Below, in pieces: positions 30,064-39,165 of a DNA stretch of 39,165 nucleotides. The stretch is from Plantago elongata. Taxonomy: Eukaryota > Streptophyta > Magnoliopsida > Lamiales > Plantaginaceae. The translations under genes and the position numbers were made by a program. Under the pieces are notes generated by a model, which did not search any database, was not told the origin of the DNA, and saw only the letters and a program-made list of their open reading frames with translations. Every line of letters begins with the position of its first letter. Position 1 is the first letter of the stretch. Location of the stretch: NCBI GenBank assembly GCA_036897095.1, contig JAYMSP010000909.1:1-39165 (forward strand). The letters are read 5' to 3'.

Positions 30064-30678
30064 TATATTTATGATTATTTTTAATTATACGACTTAATCA
30101 TAATCGATCAGTAAATTTTCAGTTATAATAATTATTAATTAATTATAGTTATAATTATAATCTATAATAGTGATCGTGATTATCAATAGAATCTCAATTC
30201 CAATACCCATTTGAGACTAAAATGTCAAGTGTGACAAGACAACAATTCAAAACATTGACCTAGCTAGCATAACCTCGTGTACTACCTCGGTACCTCCCAT
30301 TCCTTCAGTTTTAAACTTCAAATTCTCATTAGTAATGAAATTCTCCCTCATATATTTTATACCTTTCTTACTTCATTATCATATTTAACAATAGTCTATT
30401 AACAGTTCTATTAAAACTTGTAACTAAGTCTGCGAAAAATTGAAACCAAATCGGAGGTAATATAGCAATAAAAATTCTCACAACAGCCGGGAGTAATTCG
30501 TTATTAAAACTCAATTTTATTAAATCTCAAAAAAAATAAGAAAAACCAGACATCTATTGTATATTTTGGAAATAATGTAGTAATTTTTCAATAATGTTAA
30601 TTTTTATTTCAAGTTACACATTTCAAAAAATTAATGTGATCTTGTCATAATTAATTAATTAATGCATGAATTATATAT
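30064..30678. other. AT-rich intergenic DNA
   Basis: No gene, RNA or paired element ends are seen. TTAATTAA runs are common near 30125-30150 and 30650-30665. Confidence 0.55.
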
Positions 30679-30687
30679 TAGTTTCAT

Positions 30688-31133
30688 GTGTTTTTTACGG
30701 TCAGGCAGACCTTCGCCCTGCTTGATAATAAGTAAAAAATTAACATATTCATTCCGTTAGATTTCAAAATACTAAAATAAAAAATAGGTAATTCTAAAAA
30801 ATATTATTTTATTTTTAAAACTACTTTTAAAGAAAATTTTGAATTTCTTTATCAATAGTTATATTTTTTTAACTTAAATATTCATATGGTGATAGGGCGA
30901 TCGCCTTCGTGACGCCCCATCACCCTTCCAACTTATTAATATTTACCTTAGAAAAATGTATATATTCATAAAAAAATTAAAAAATTTCTTTTAAAATATT
31001 TTCAAAAATAAAATAATATTTTTTTAGAATTATCTATTTTTTTATTTTAGTATTTTGAAATGTAACAGTATAGATATGTTAACCTTTTTAATTTTTTGCA
31101 TGTTTTCTGGGAGGACCTGACCTAGAAAAGCCC
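30688..31133. mobile_element. Foldback Mutator-like MITE, 446 bp (TSD TAGTTTCAT)
   Basis: The element is bounded by a perfect 9-bp duplication TAGTTTCAT (30679-30687 and 31134-31142). Its ends GTGTTTTTTACGGTCAGG and the reverse complement GGGCTTTTCTAGGTCAGG match. The arms continue as a long imperfect inverted repeat of roughly 170-200 bp (for example TTTCAAAATACTAAAATAAA on both arms). The centre holds a GC-rich hairpin, GGTGATAGGGCG / CGCCCCATCACC, around GCGATCGC. A 9-bp TSD with long TIRs fits a MULE-derived MITE. It has no coding capacity. Confidence 0.85.
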
Positions 31134-32145
31134 TAGTTTCATCTCTATTACTTTACTATATGATAGTAATACATGTATTATTCCTACAATTTAAGTATTG
31201 TTAACAAAATATAGAACATAGCATAATAATAAGAAAGAAGAGAGTAAATAGAGTGAATTCCATTTATTCTCAAGAATTGATTCAAGTGTATACAAGAACG
31301 ACTACTTATATAGGCTACTAGAAGTAGATTTAACGTTACAATAAAGCATACAATTAGTGGGGTGAATAATTTGCATGGTAACTTACAAGAGTTACTGTAA
31401 CAACCGCGAATTTTGTTACACGCCCGAAAATTCATTTAAATATTAATTTTATTATTTCGTACGAGTAAGAAAATTTCGTAAATAGGTAAGGTCGAATTTC
31501 GTATTTTAACGTCGAACGGATTTGACATTAAAATAGACAATTAGTTTATTCCGAATAAAATAATATTAAAAAAATTATAAAATAATTTTTTAAAATTTTC
31601 CGGTGGCTCGATAACGACTTGACAAATGTCCGGGAATCATTTTTCCATTTTTTCAGAATTTATTTACGAGCAATTTAGTAGCCAGAACGAACCAGATATA
31701 TAAAATAGAGAAAAGATAGGATTACCCTCACTTCTCCATTTTCCTTCTTTACCCACCAAGGACATTTTCGTCCTTTCTATTACATCTTCTTCCCCAAAAC
31801 TCAAATGGCCGCCTGCACATTTCATTCACGATCGATCGGTCGATCCGGACTTCCCCGCCGCACTACATCGCCGTACTTCGCTCCAGTTCGCCCCCCATGC
31901 CAAGCCGTCCCGATATCGGCCCGATTCGCCGCGCCATTGAACCAATCGACGGGCTTCCTTCGCGCGGAAGAAGGCGGTGCCGCCCGTGGGACCAAGCCCA
32001 CGCGGCTCTGTGCAGCCACCATACCACGCGTGAGTTGGCACGAGGAACGGAGGGCAGAAAGAGGGGCTACGCGGTCGAGGTTGGATGAAGAAACGTGGCT
32101 CATTTTCGAGCCACCATTTCTGCCACCCGTTTGCCGCCATCGGGC

Positions 32146-32153
32146 TATAAATA
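32146..32153 (+). promoter_or_regulatory. TATA box of the Gypsy-type LTR
   Basis: TATAAATA sits within GGGCTATAAATAGCCC and is followed by a CT-rich leader-like region (32165-32250). This is the expected U3/R promoter of the LTR. Confidence 0.75.
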
Positions 32154-34088
32154 GCCCGTCCCGGTTCCATTTTCTCCTTGCTCATTTCCCTCTCTTCTTC
32201 CTCTCTTCTCCTGCACTTTGCTTTCTTCAGTTTCCCCTCTTTTCCACATTTTCCGGCCATTTTCCGGCCAAGCTCCGCCCGGCTCCGGCCAACCCCCCGG
32301 CAAACTGCCGAACGCCTCTAAAATCCGGTAGTGTCGTTCATTCGACCAAACTCCGGTAAAATTCTTCGATCGAATTCGAATAAAACAAACGAAGAATAGT
32401 TTAATAATTTGTCGCGTCGTTTCGTCCCGACTCCATTCGCTACGTCGTTACTCTGCTCGTCGCTCGACGTGCACTCGATTAGTGCCGCATTATTTTTTTA
32501 TTATTTTCGTTAATTATCGTTCGGTAAAATTTATTGTTGATTAATTAATAGTTAATTAATCATTAGTAAATAAATACAGTTGTTTAATTATCGTAGTTAA
32601 CTAGTGTTAACTGAGTAGTATTAGTTGTAATTAATTATTATTAATTATCATTAGCTAGCATAGTTAATTATCGTTAAACTAATTATTAATTAGACTTAAG
32701 TAGTATCGTTAATCAACGTTAATGATCAATTAGAGTAATTAATTATGGTAATTAAGTTACAGTATAATTAATCGTTAAAAGTTGATTACTATAATTAAAC
32801 TAATTATTGTTAGTGTTAATTAATAATCGTTAAGCTAATTACTGTTAGTGTTAATTAACAGTTAATTATTGTTAAGCTAATCACGGTTAGTCTTATTTAA
32901 TAATTAATTATTGTTAATGAAAGTCATTAGTATTCCTCAATTAGCGGATAATTAGCATTAATTATTAGCGTAATTAAAATTAATGGAGAATGGACTATTG
33001 TTAATTATCGATTAGTAATAGTAAGGTACTGTTATACTAAACAAGTGTCGACTTGCCGTCAATTCGAAGTTAAAAAAATTAGGTAATGATATACTGTTGG
33101 AGAATGGGATTGGACAGACTTCTGGTCTGTAGTGGATTATATGTTGAAACATGAAATACCAAGTAATTATTGGAAGCCGGATAGAATACCGGTTTAACAG
33201 AAATAAGTGATAGTTAGATAAATATCGAGACATAATTAAATTAAGTGACACATAGAGGTTAAGATATTAGTTAAGAACACTATAGAAGTTATTAAATAAA
33301 CAGGGATTTAAATAGTGTCACTATCTGTTTATCAGGATCTTCGGAAGCTCCTGAAGCAGCAATTGTAAACGGTGAGTGATTACGGGCCTTTCGGCATCCG
33401 CCCTGGGAAAAGCTGTTCTCTTTCAATATCTTCCTATTCCAGTACTCGTTCATGCTCCCTTGTTTACTTGTTTGTTTCTGATCTCGACTAGTACTTATTT
33501 CCCTTACTTAAATGTGTGAGTGATAGCTGGCCTTCGGCATCCGGCCCTGGGAAAGTTTGCTACTGTTCATTCTTCGCATTTCCGTTCCTGTTCCTGTTTA
33601 TTTGTCTGATTGTCTAGCACTGACTGCGAATATCTGACGACGACAACCAACTCCGACTCGGTTACCGATTTAGATTACTAACTGTATCACTGTAGACGAC
33701 CTATATTAGGATACCGTAACCATATTGACTCAAACCGAGTTACTAGCTTGTACTGTACACTGAAACCTTGTTACTGATTCCCGATATCAACCCTGATATT
33801 GTTTACTGATCATGTCATTGATACTGTTACTGATCCGTTTACGGATACTGTTCCTGATCCTGTTCACTGAACGGGTTATTGTTACTATACTGCATTTGCA
33901 TATTGCTCCTGACCTATTGTTCTTCAGGCATAGCACGAAAACTGTTTTACTGAAAAGCAACCACACACTGTTTTACTGAAAATGGGGGAAACCGTCCTGG
34001 TCGACATTGTCGACATACTGTTACTGTAAAGCGTTCTGCAGCGCTATTGTTCGGGTTCCTGTTACTGTTCGGACTATTCAACGGTCCT

Positions 34089-34300
34089 ATATCCGGGTTG
34101 CGATGGGTAGTGCCCATCATTCTATGCAGCATTGGCGAGGTCACTCCTCCCTTCTTATTATATCCGGGTTGCGGTGGGTCGTGCCCATCACACTATGCAA
34201 CATCGGCGAGGTCACTACTCCATCTTATTGTTATATCCGGGTTGCGATGGGTCGTGCCCATCATACTATGCCGAGATCACTACTCACACTCCTATTATTT
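34089..34300. repeat. ~72-bp tandem triplication inside the Gypsy-type LTR
   Basis: Units start at 34089, 34160 and 34233 with ATATCCGGGTTGCG.TGGGT, then GTGCCCATCA and GAGGTCACT. The third unit is shortened at its end. Frames spanning the units repeat the same peptide and have no other support. Confidence 0.9.
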
Positions 34301-34840
34301 GACCGATACCTGATCAGTACGGTCTAGCCCAAGACAGTTACTATTTGGTACTATAAATCTGACACCTTTCATGTGCTATGATACTCATTGACTGCTACCG
34401 GTTTCCCCACTATTCAAACTGCCTGCTCAACGTGTTGTGTTGATTTGCTTTCCTGTTGCATTCATACGCACATTCATGCATGTCTGATTATCCTCACTGA
34501 GTCCTAGTGACTGACACTCTCCCTGTTTCAATAATCCTGCTTTCCCAGACTTTTTGAGCACGAAGAGAGGACTGGGTAGCTAGACAGATCGACTGACACT
34601 AGGACTGGGTATTCCGCTGCGGATCTGATTTATAGTTGTGTGTTTTGACTTGCAAGTTATATACTACAGTTGGGCTTGTAATAAGTACTACTCGAAATTT
34701 TTTAATATATATGTATTTGGAATATTCATCACGACCCTTGACGTCTGGACCAGATCTGGGGTGCTACAGTTACAAATGATATTAATTGTGCCAATTAATC
34801 CATAGTCAATAAGGGTACATGAAGGAGGTAAATGGACATT

Positions 34841-34858
34841 CATCATCATCATCATCAT
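34841..34858. repeat. (CAT)n microsatellite
   Basis: Six perfect CAT units lie inside the minus-strand Copia LTR, close to its polypurine-tract end. Confidence 0.9.
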
Positions 34859-34872
34859 ATTATTGCATAACA

Positions 34873-36790
34873 CTCCCCCTTGAATGTTCATTGACTTGAG
34901 AATGTGCCTCGTTAAAACCTTACTAGTAAAAATTGAGTTAAAAAAAGAAGTCTAGTGAAAAAAAAAGAGCACCATTCTTATAACATAATATATGATTTGG
35001 TAATACTGCCTCGTTAAAAACACTGTCAAGAAAAATCCAGTGAAATTTACTCAAGGAAAAGAGTACAGTGTGTATTTGCTCCCCCTCATGAGTGTATCAT
35101 TTCATTTATATCCATCATGTTCATATTGTCTTCTGGACATTTTATTCAGCTATTCTTCATTGCGAACTTCAACCATCTTGTATATGTGAATTATCTTCAA
35201 TATGCAACAAACGTCACTTCATATATTGTTCATGACACATGTCCTCAAGTGTTTCTGCATAGTTAGAATAAGAACACAAAAAAATGTCCATATATACATC
35301 ACCTTCATGAAAAGAACGTCTTGAGCACTATTCTTCAATAGAATATAGTGTTTTCTTTGAAAACTTTGCAATATATCTTGTCACAGGGAAATGAGTTCTA
35401 ATTCTTCATCACATATTTAATGGTAAAGATAACTATGAAGTTATAAGACCTTTGTCTTTGCAAAATATGTCACAATCATGGAGATATGGAGATAACCATA
35501 TGTGTGCTTAAAATGTTGCCCCATTAAAAACCTTATTAGGAAAAATCCAATGGGATAAAAACCTAGGAAGGGAAGAGTGCTACAATTGCTCATATAATGC
35601 GCAAATGTACTTATTGCTTTGCAATTTTCATCTCCATTTGACAAGATGCATTCCTTCTTTCAGGAGGTATAGTAAGGAAGTGTAAACTTTTTGTCAATTC
35701 AACCTTTAAGAATATAAATTATTACTTAAGAAATAATTAAGGTACATCTGGACCGTGTCGATCTCAAGGTCATCTTTGAAAATATTCTTTGCATGCTCAA
35801 ACTACAAGTTGAGCTGTCATTGGTATAACCACTACTACTCTTCACGAGTATTGAGAATTTTATTCATCCAATCCATGTTTGCTAGCATGATTTTTTTAGT
35901 CTCCTTCCGGGGTAAATTGTCGGAGATGTTATTCCCCCTCATTGAACTTCTCAAATCATATGACTTGTAAGTCAAACCCGTCATTATTCATGAGCACAAC
36001 TTGAGGTTGTGCATGAGTCTCATTATAATAATAACAATGAGTTAGTGAGTATGCAACATGATAACTAAGGATTCTAGAAAACAAATAAATAATGCAAACT
36101 ATGCATGAATAAACATATTATGATGGAATATTTAGTATCTAAATGCACATGAAATTTGACTTGATAATGCAACGGTACTGTACACATTTCAAATTCATCA
36201 ATTAAAAGGACTTATGGTCCATGAGCTCATTTTTATCATCATGATATGGACTTACATGTAAGATCCCCATTTACATGTCCAGTAATTTATGTCCATCGAC
36301 TTTGCATATCCATATAAAATATATCAGTTCCATGTATACCGGTATTTCAAATCTCTTTCTTAGATTTTTCAAGTCAAAACTGATAATTGATATTTGAATA
36401 TTATTGTAGCTACCATTTCATTTCATATAGACCATCTATTATAGTACATATATCTATGCCTTTTATGACATACATTACTCTTCAAGAGTACTACCAACTG
36501 CCTTATCTTGCCATATTCTTGCATTGTACTTAACATGGGAACCGTATTTCACTAAGGTGATAAATCATTTGTACAATAGACAAGATATCTCAATGTACAA
36601 CACATGTCATTCTATAATTGATATGTAACTCTGTACGCCTCAAAATAGGGTCATAGAGGATTAACATTCAAATCATAAAACATTATGTTCGAACATATCT
36701 TGATATAATAACATGAAGCTGAAACTTTAGTTCAAGTATGAACTCTCAAATATATGGGATCAATTCGCTCTACGAATTTATTTTTACCAG
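34873..36790 (-). mobile_element. Degraded 3' internal region of the minus-strand Copia element
   Basis: This region adjoins the polypurine tract at 34881-34873. It contains three copies of a motif of the type GCCTCGTTAAAAACC...AAGAAAAATCCAGTG (about 34909, 35011 and 35519), which I associate from memory with the untranslated 3' part of plant Copia elements. I could not find recognisable reverse transcriptase or RNase H motifs on either strand, so the coding part is deleted, displaced or too decayed. Short frames here are not credible genes. Confidence 0.5.
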
Positions 36791-38193
36791 TGTTAGGAAT
36801 ATCTTTTAGTGTTTTGATCAATCACCATGTAACTTATCTTTAGTACAGAAATGTGATCATACTCTCGGTTCACTTGAACACTGTAAAGAGGAAATCACTT
36901 AGTATATTAGTCTAGTTAAACTTGTATATGATTGTTTTGGTCTCTGAATATAATTTTTATGTTTCGAAGATGGTCTTGAAGAAGGATCCTAGCAATGGAG
37001 TTTAATCGAAGATTTGAAGATTGCACAAGTTTAATGAAGACTCAAGGGATTAGTCTCCTCTGAAAAGACATTTTCAGAAAGCTTTGCACATTACACCTCT
37101 CTGAAGCTTTGTCATTCTAAGACAAGGAGCATGCATGCTTTCTGAAGGCACATGTTTATGTTGAGACTACATGACAAAAGAAATAGTATAGTGTATTAAT
37201 TACACCGACTGAAAAGTCGATTCCAGAAAGCCCTTTCTGAAAAACGAGATAGTGACTTCTATGTACTTATTTCGAGATATCAACGGACTGATTTCTGAGA
37301 AGCTCAAACGGATAGTATTGGAACGACTCTCAAAATCATCTATAAATATCAACACTTAGAAGCTGAGAAAACACACACGAACTACGCTCAAACTATCATA
37401 TCAGGCACGTATTCTCTCAAGCTCTCTAACTACAGTTCTACAAGCATACAGTTAAATAGCTCGAAGAATCTTTAGTAGTTCTAAGTGTCCTGAACCCTTA
37501 ACAAGAGTTTGATTATCTGTGAAAGAGTTGAACACTCAGACACCCTTTCTGAAGTTCATTCTCCAGAACGGTTATCAATACTTGGGTCAGAAAGGAGAAT
37601 CCTTTCATACACTGAACAAGTATATTAAGTTGTGATATCTTCTCCAGCTCTCTAGATAAAATAGCTGAAAAGTTATTTAGAAGAGAAGCCTAACAAAATC
37701 CATATAACCAACACCATTAAGACGTGGAGTACATGAAGTACTTGGTTTGAGAAATCAAGGAAAAGCTCCAAGGTTATCTTGAGTACAAGAAGTACTTGGC
37801 TTTAGAAGCTAGGGAAAAACTCAGGGGGAACATTTGGTTGGGAACCATTTGTTTAGTAAGGATCTTAGAATATGATTAATTTTAAGGTGAACTCAATTGT
37901 CCGTTCTAGTGAATTCTAGGTCTGAGAAAGACCGAAGTGGACTAGTTGGAGGATTACGCCACCTCCAGAAACCAGTATAAGTTGCTGTGTTATTTACTTA
38001 TTGCATTTACATTCTAGCAACACACACACACATATTATAACTGCTAAGCACATTAACATTTATCTATGGCTTAAATTCTTTCGCTCTCTGAATTTAAGTA
38101 TCAGAAACCCCCAGGGTTTTATCGATGATTGATTTAAAAGACTATTCACACCCCCCTCTAGTCTTTTACCTTTTGCCGTTATTTGGACCAACA
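36791..38193 (+). mobile_element. 5' LTR of a plus-strand Copia element (SIRE/Maximus-like)
   Basis: The LTR starts TGTTAGGAATATC, ends TTTGGACCAACA and is 1403 bp long. It is followed after two bases by the primer-binding site. TGTT/AACA ends are inverted. A TATAAATA box lies at 37341-37348, about 550 bp into the LTR, followed by a leader. The 3' LTR lies beyond the window, so LTR age and TSD cannot be judged. The lineage is inferred from the gag protein style and LTR length. Confidence 0.82.
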
Positions 38194-38195
38194 AG

Positions 38196-38207
38196 TGGTA
38201 TCAGAGC
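38196..38207 (+). other. Primer-binding site (initiator tRNA-Met)
   Basis: TGGTATCAGAGC, complementary to the 3' end of initiator tRNA-Met, lies two bases after the LTR end. It is the standard Copia/Gypsy minus-strand primer site. Confidence 0.92.
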
Positions 38208-38309
38208 GGGAGGTTTACCAGCCTTCTGCACTGAACCTAGATCTTCCAGATAGGTAAAGTTTTTGTTGCTTAACGAGGATGTTTTTAATTATGTGTTAAG
38301 TTTGTAGGT

Positions 38310-39165
38310 ATGTCTCTGAGTGATGCTCCGGTTATTAAACCCGAGAATTACGAGATATGGAAGAACAACATGATGCTACATCTTGAAGCTATCAGTAATG
38401 AAGGCCCAATCAGAATCAGACAACTCAAACAAGTAATAGAAGTGTCTGACGGTCGCAGAAGCACTAAAGCTGAAGTTAGTGTTGCGTCGACTAACAATAG
38501 TGGTCGCATTGCAACTGAAAAAGTGAGTATGAATACAAACCGCGTGAACTCTGGACATCGGAAGATGCCAAGAGACACAGGTTGACGGTCAAGCTCGTAA
38601 CATCATCATTCGCTCGACACCTGAGCACATACAGTGTAAATTGTGGTGTGCTAAAATGGCGAAAGTTGCCTGGAAAATTATAGAAGAAATTTGTGCAGGC
38701 ATTGAGAAAACCAAAGAAAATATGTTCGAAGTTCTAAAGCTGAAATTTCAAAATTTCAAGCAAGGTCCCTCTGAAACATTAGAAGAACTTGATTTTCGGA
38801 TTACAACTCTCATGAGTGATATGGCTGCAGTTGGAGAAAGTGACAGATACTCAAATTATGAGAAAGTGAAAACTATCATCAGAAGTTTGAACCAAAATTG
38901 GGAGCATACGCAAAACTTCTATTTCAATCAAGGAATGCCCCAAATCACTCCAGTTGAACTCTTTTCTCACTTGGCTACTGTAAACTATGAGACAACCCAA
39001 CGAGGTCTGTCTTTAGCTGAAAAGTTACAGAGCGTTGCTCTAGTTACCCAAGGTACTTCTGAAAAGAAGGATACTAAGGTAGTATCTGAAGAAAATGCTC
39101 TTGCAGTAAGACATATGAAGAAATATGTTACTCAGGAGATAGAGAGAAGAAAAGCAAAAGATAAG
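38310..39165 (+). pseudogene. Copia gag gene, frameshifted and cut by the window end
   Basis: The ATG at 38310 opens a gag-like N-terminus (ENYEIWKNNMMLHLEAI), a hallmark of plant Copia gag. The protein then continues in a second frame (about 38522-38580: EYEYKPRELWTSEDAKRHR) and a third frame from about 38581 (DGQARNIIIRSTPEHI, AWKIIEEICAGIEKTKENMF, NFKQGPSETLEELDFRI), which stays open to the window end. Two frameshifts therefore separate parts of one domain. The zinc knuckle and pol lie outside the window. The element is probably non-autonomous unless these are assembly errors. Confidence 0.8.

Larger units (their letters stand above)
31396..34768 (+). mobile_element. Gypsy-type solo LTR, 3.37 kb (TSD GTTAC), nested
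   Basis: It starts TGTAACAACCGCG and ends CAGATCTGGGGTGCTACA, with perfect GTTAC duplications at 31391-31395 and 34769-34773. TGTAAC..TACA ends and a long GC-variable LTR suit the Ty3/Gypsy class; a Tekay/Del-like origin is a guess. A TATAAATA box lies at 32146-32153. The 32540-33000 part is a long TTAATTA/GTTAATTA-rich stretch. Paired CTTCGGCATCCG.CCCTGGGAAA motifs occur at about 33390 and 33530. No internal domain or second LTR exists, so it is a solo LTR, inserted into the older minus-strand Copia LTR. Confidence 0.88.
31199..34872 (-). mobile_element. Copia-type LTR on the minus strand, split by a nested solo LTR
   Basis: On the minus strand a polypurine tract AAGGGGGAG (34881-34873) is followed at once by TGTTATGCAATAATATG. 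The LTR then runs to ..ATATTTTGTTAACA, ending at 31199. Removing the nested insertion (31396-34768 plus one 5-bp TSD) leaves an LTR of about 296 bp with TGTTA/TAACA ends. A TATATAAG box lies at 31312-31305, followed by a leader-like stretch. This is therefore the 3' LTR of a minus-strand element whose internal part lies at 34873 and above. Confidence 0.8.

Noticed and set aside
31805..32359. 184-codon open frame with a good ATG context (AAATGGCC) and several overlapping frames on both strands
   Set aside because: It lies wholly inside the Gypsy-type LTR, spans the LTR's own TATA box and has no recognisable domain. The GC-rich composition opens frames on both strands by chance.
1..39165. CRISPR arrays, bacterial operons, tRNA or rRNA genes
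   Set aside because: The window is plant nuclear DNA. I saw no direct-repeat/spacer pattern and no tRNA- or rRNA-like sequence by eye; a covariance-model scan would settle the latter.

Overview
This window is nuclear DNA from a flowering plant. It is AT-rich, its two spliced genes have short GT-AG introns, and most of the rest is transposable-element debris. A degraded NLR coiled-coil fragment resembles the late-blight R1-like class that is abundant in asterids, so I favour an asterid, perhaps Lamiales. That placement is inference.

Three protein-coding genes look intact. (1) An intronless mitochondrial carrier of the dicarboxylate/UCP5 type (7134-8063, +). (2) Converging on it, a large gene (9186-17203, -) for which I could place 21 coding exons in a single consistent reading frame (1168 residues). 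It belongs to a plant-specific family that includes, from memory, Arabidopsis AT4G24610 and AT5G65440. (3) A three-exon secreted GH5 glycoside hydrolase with a C-terminal ricin-B-like lectin domain (19831-21708, -). As I recall, Arabidopsis AT4G24570 (a dicarboxylate carrier) lies near AT4G24610, so genes 1 and 2 may be an old conserved pair.

Left flank (1-6860): AT-rich DNA, an orphan promoter-like block, a frameshifted NLR CC-domain fragment, three short Tourist-like MITEs of one family and a degenerate 20-bp minisatellite. Gene block (6860-21770): the three genes. Introns of the large gene hold two tandem duplications and a truncated Stowaway-like MITE, and the first GH5 intron begins with a tandem duplication.

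Right half (22220-39165): a 1.64-kb solo LTR (TSD AAGTA); a 1.1-kb non-autonomous hAT element (TSD ATTTGTAC) carrying a captured, decayed Asterix/PAT-complex gene; a relic of a second GH5 gene; a poly-T/TGTCGGG repeat block; an array of near-identical hairpins; a foldback Mutator-like MITE (TSD TAGTTTCAT); a minus-strand Copia LTR split by a 3.37-kb Gypsy-type solo LTR (TSD GTTAC); and the 5' LTR, primer-binding site and frameshifted gag of a plus-strand Copia element that runs off the window.

The genes do not form a pathway. The carrier is mitochondrial, the GH5 enzyme is predicted to be secreted, and the large protein's role is unknown. The most notable items are the gene-capturing hAT element, the hairpin array, three consecutive stop-free 3n introns in the large gene, and the GH5 relic.
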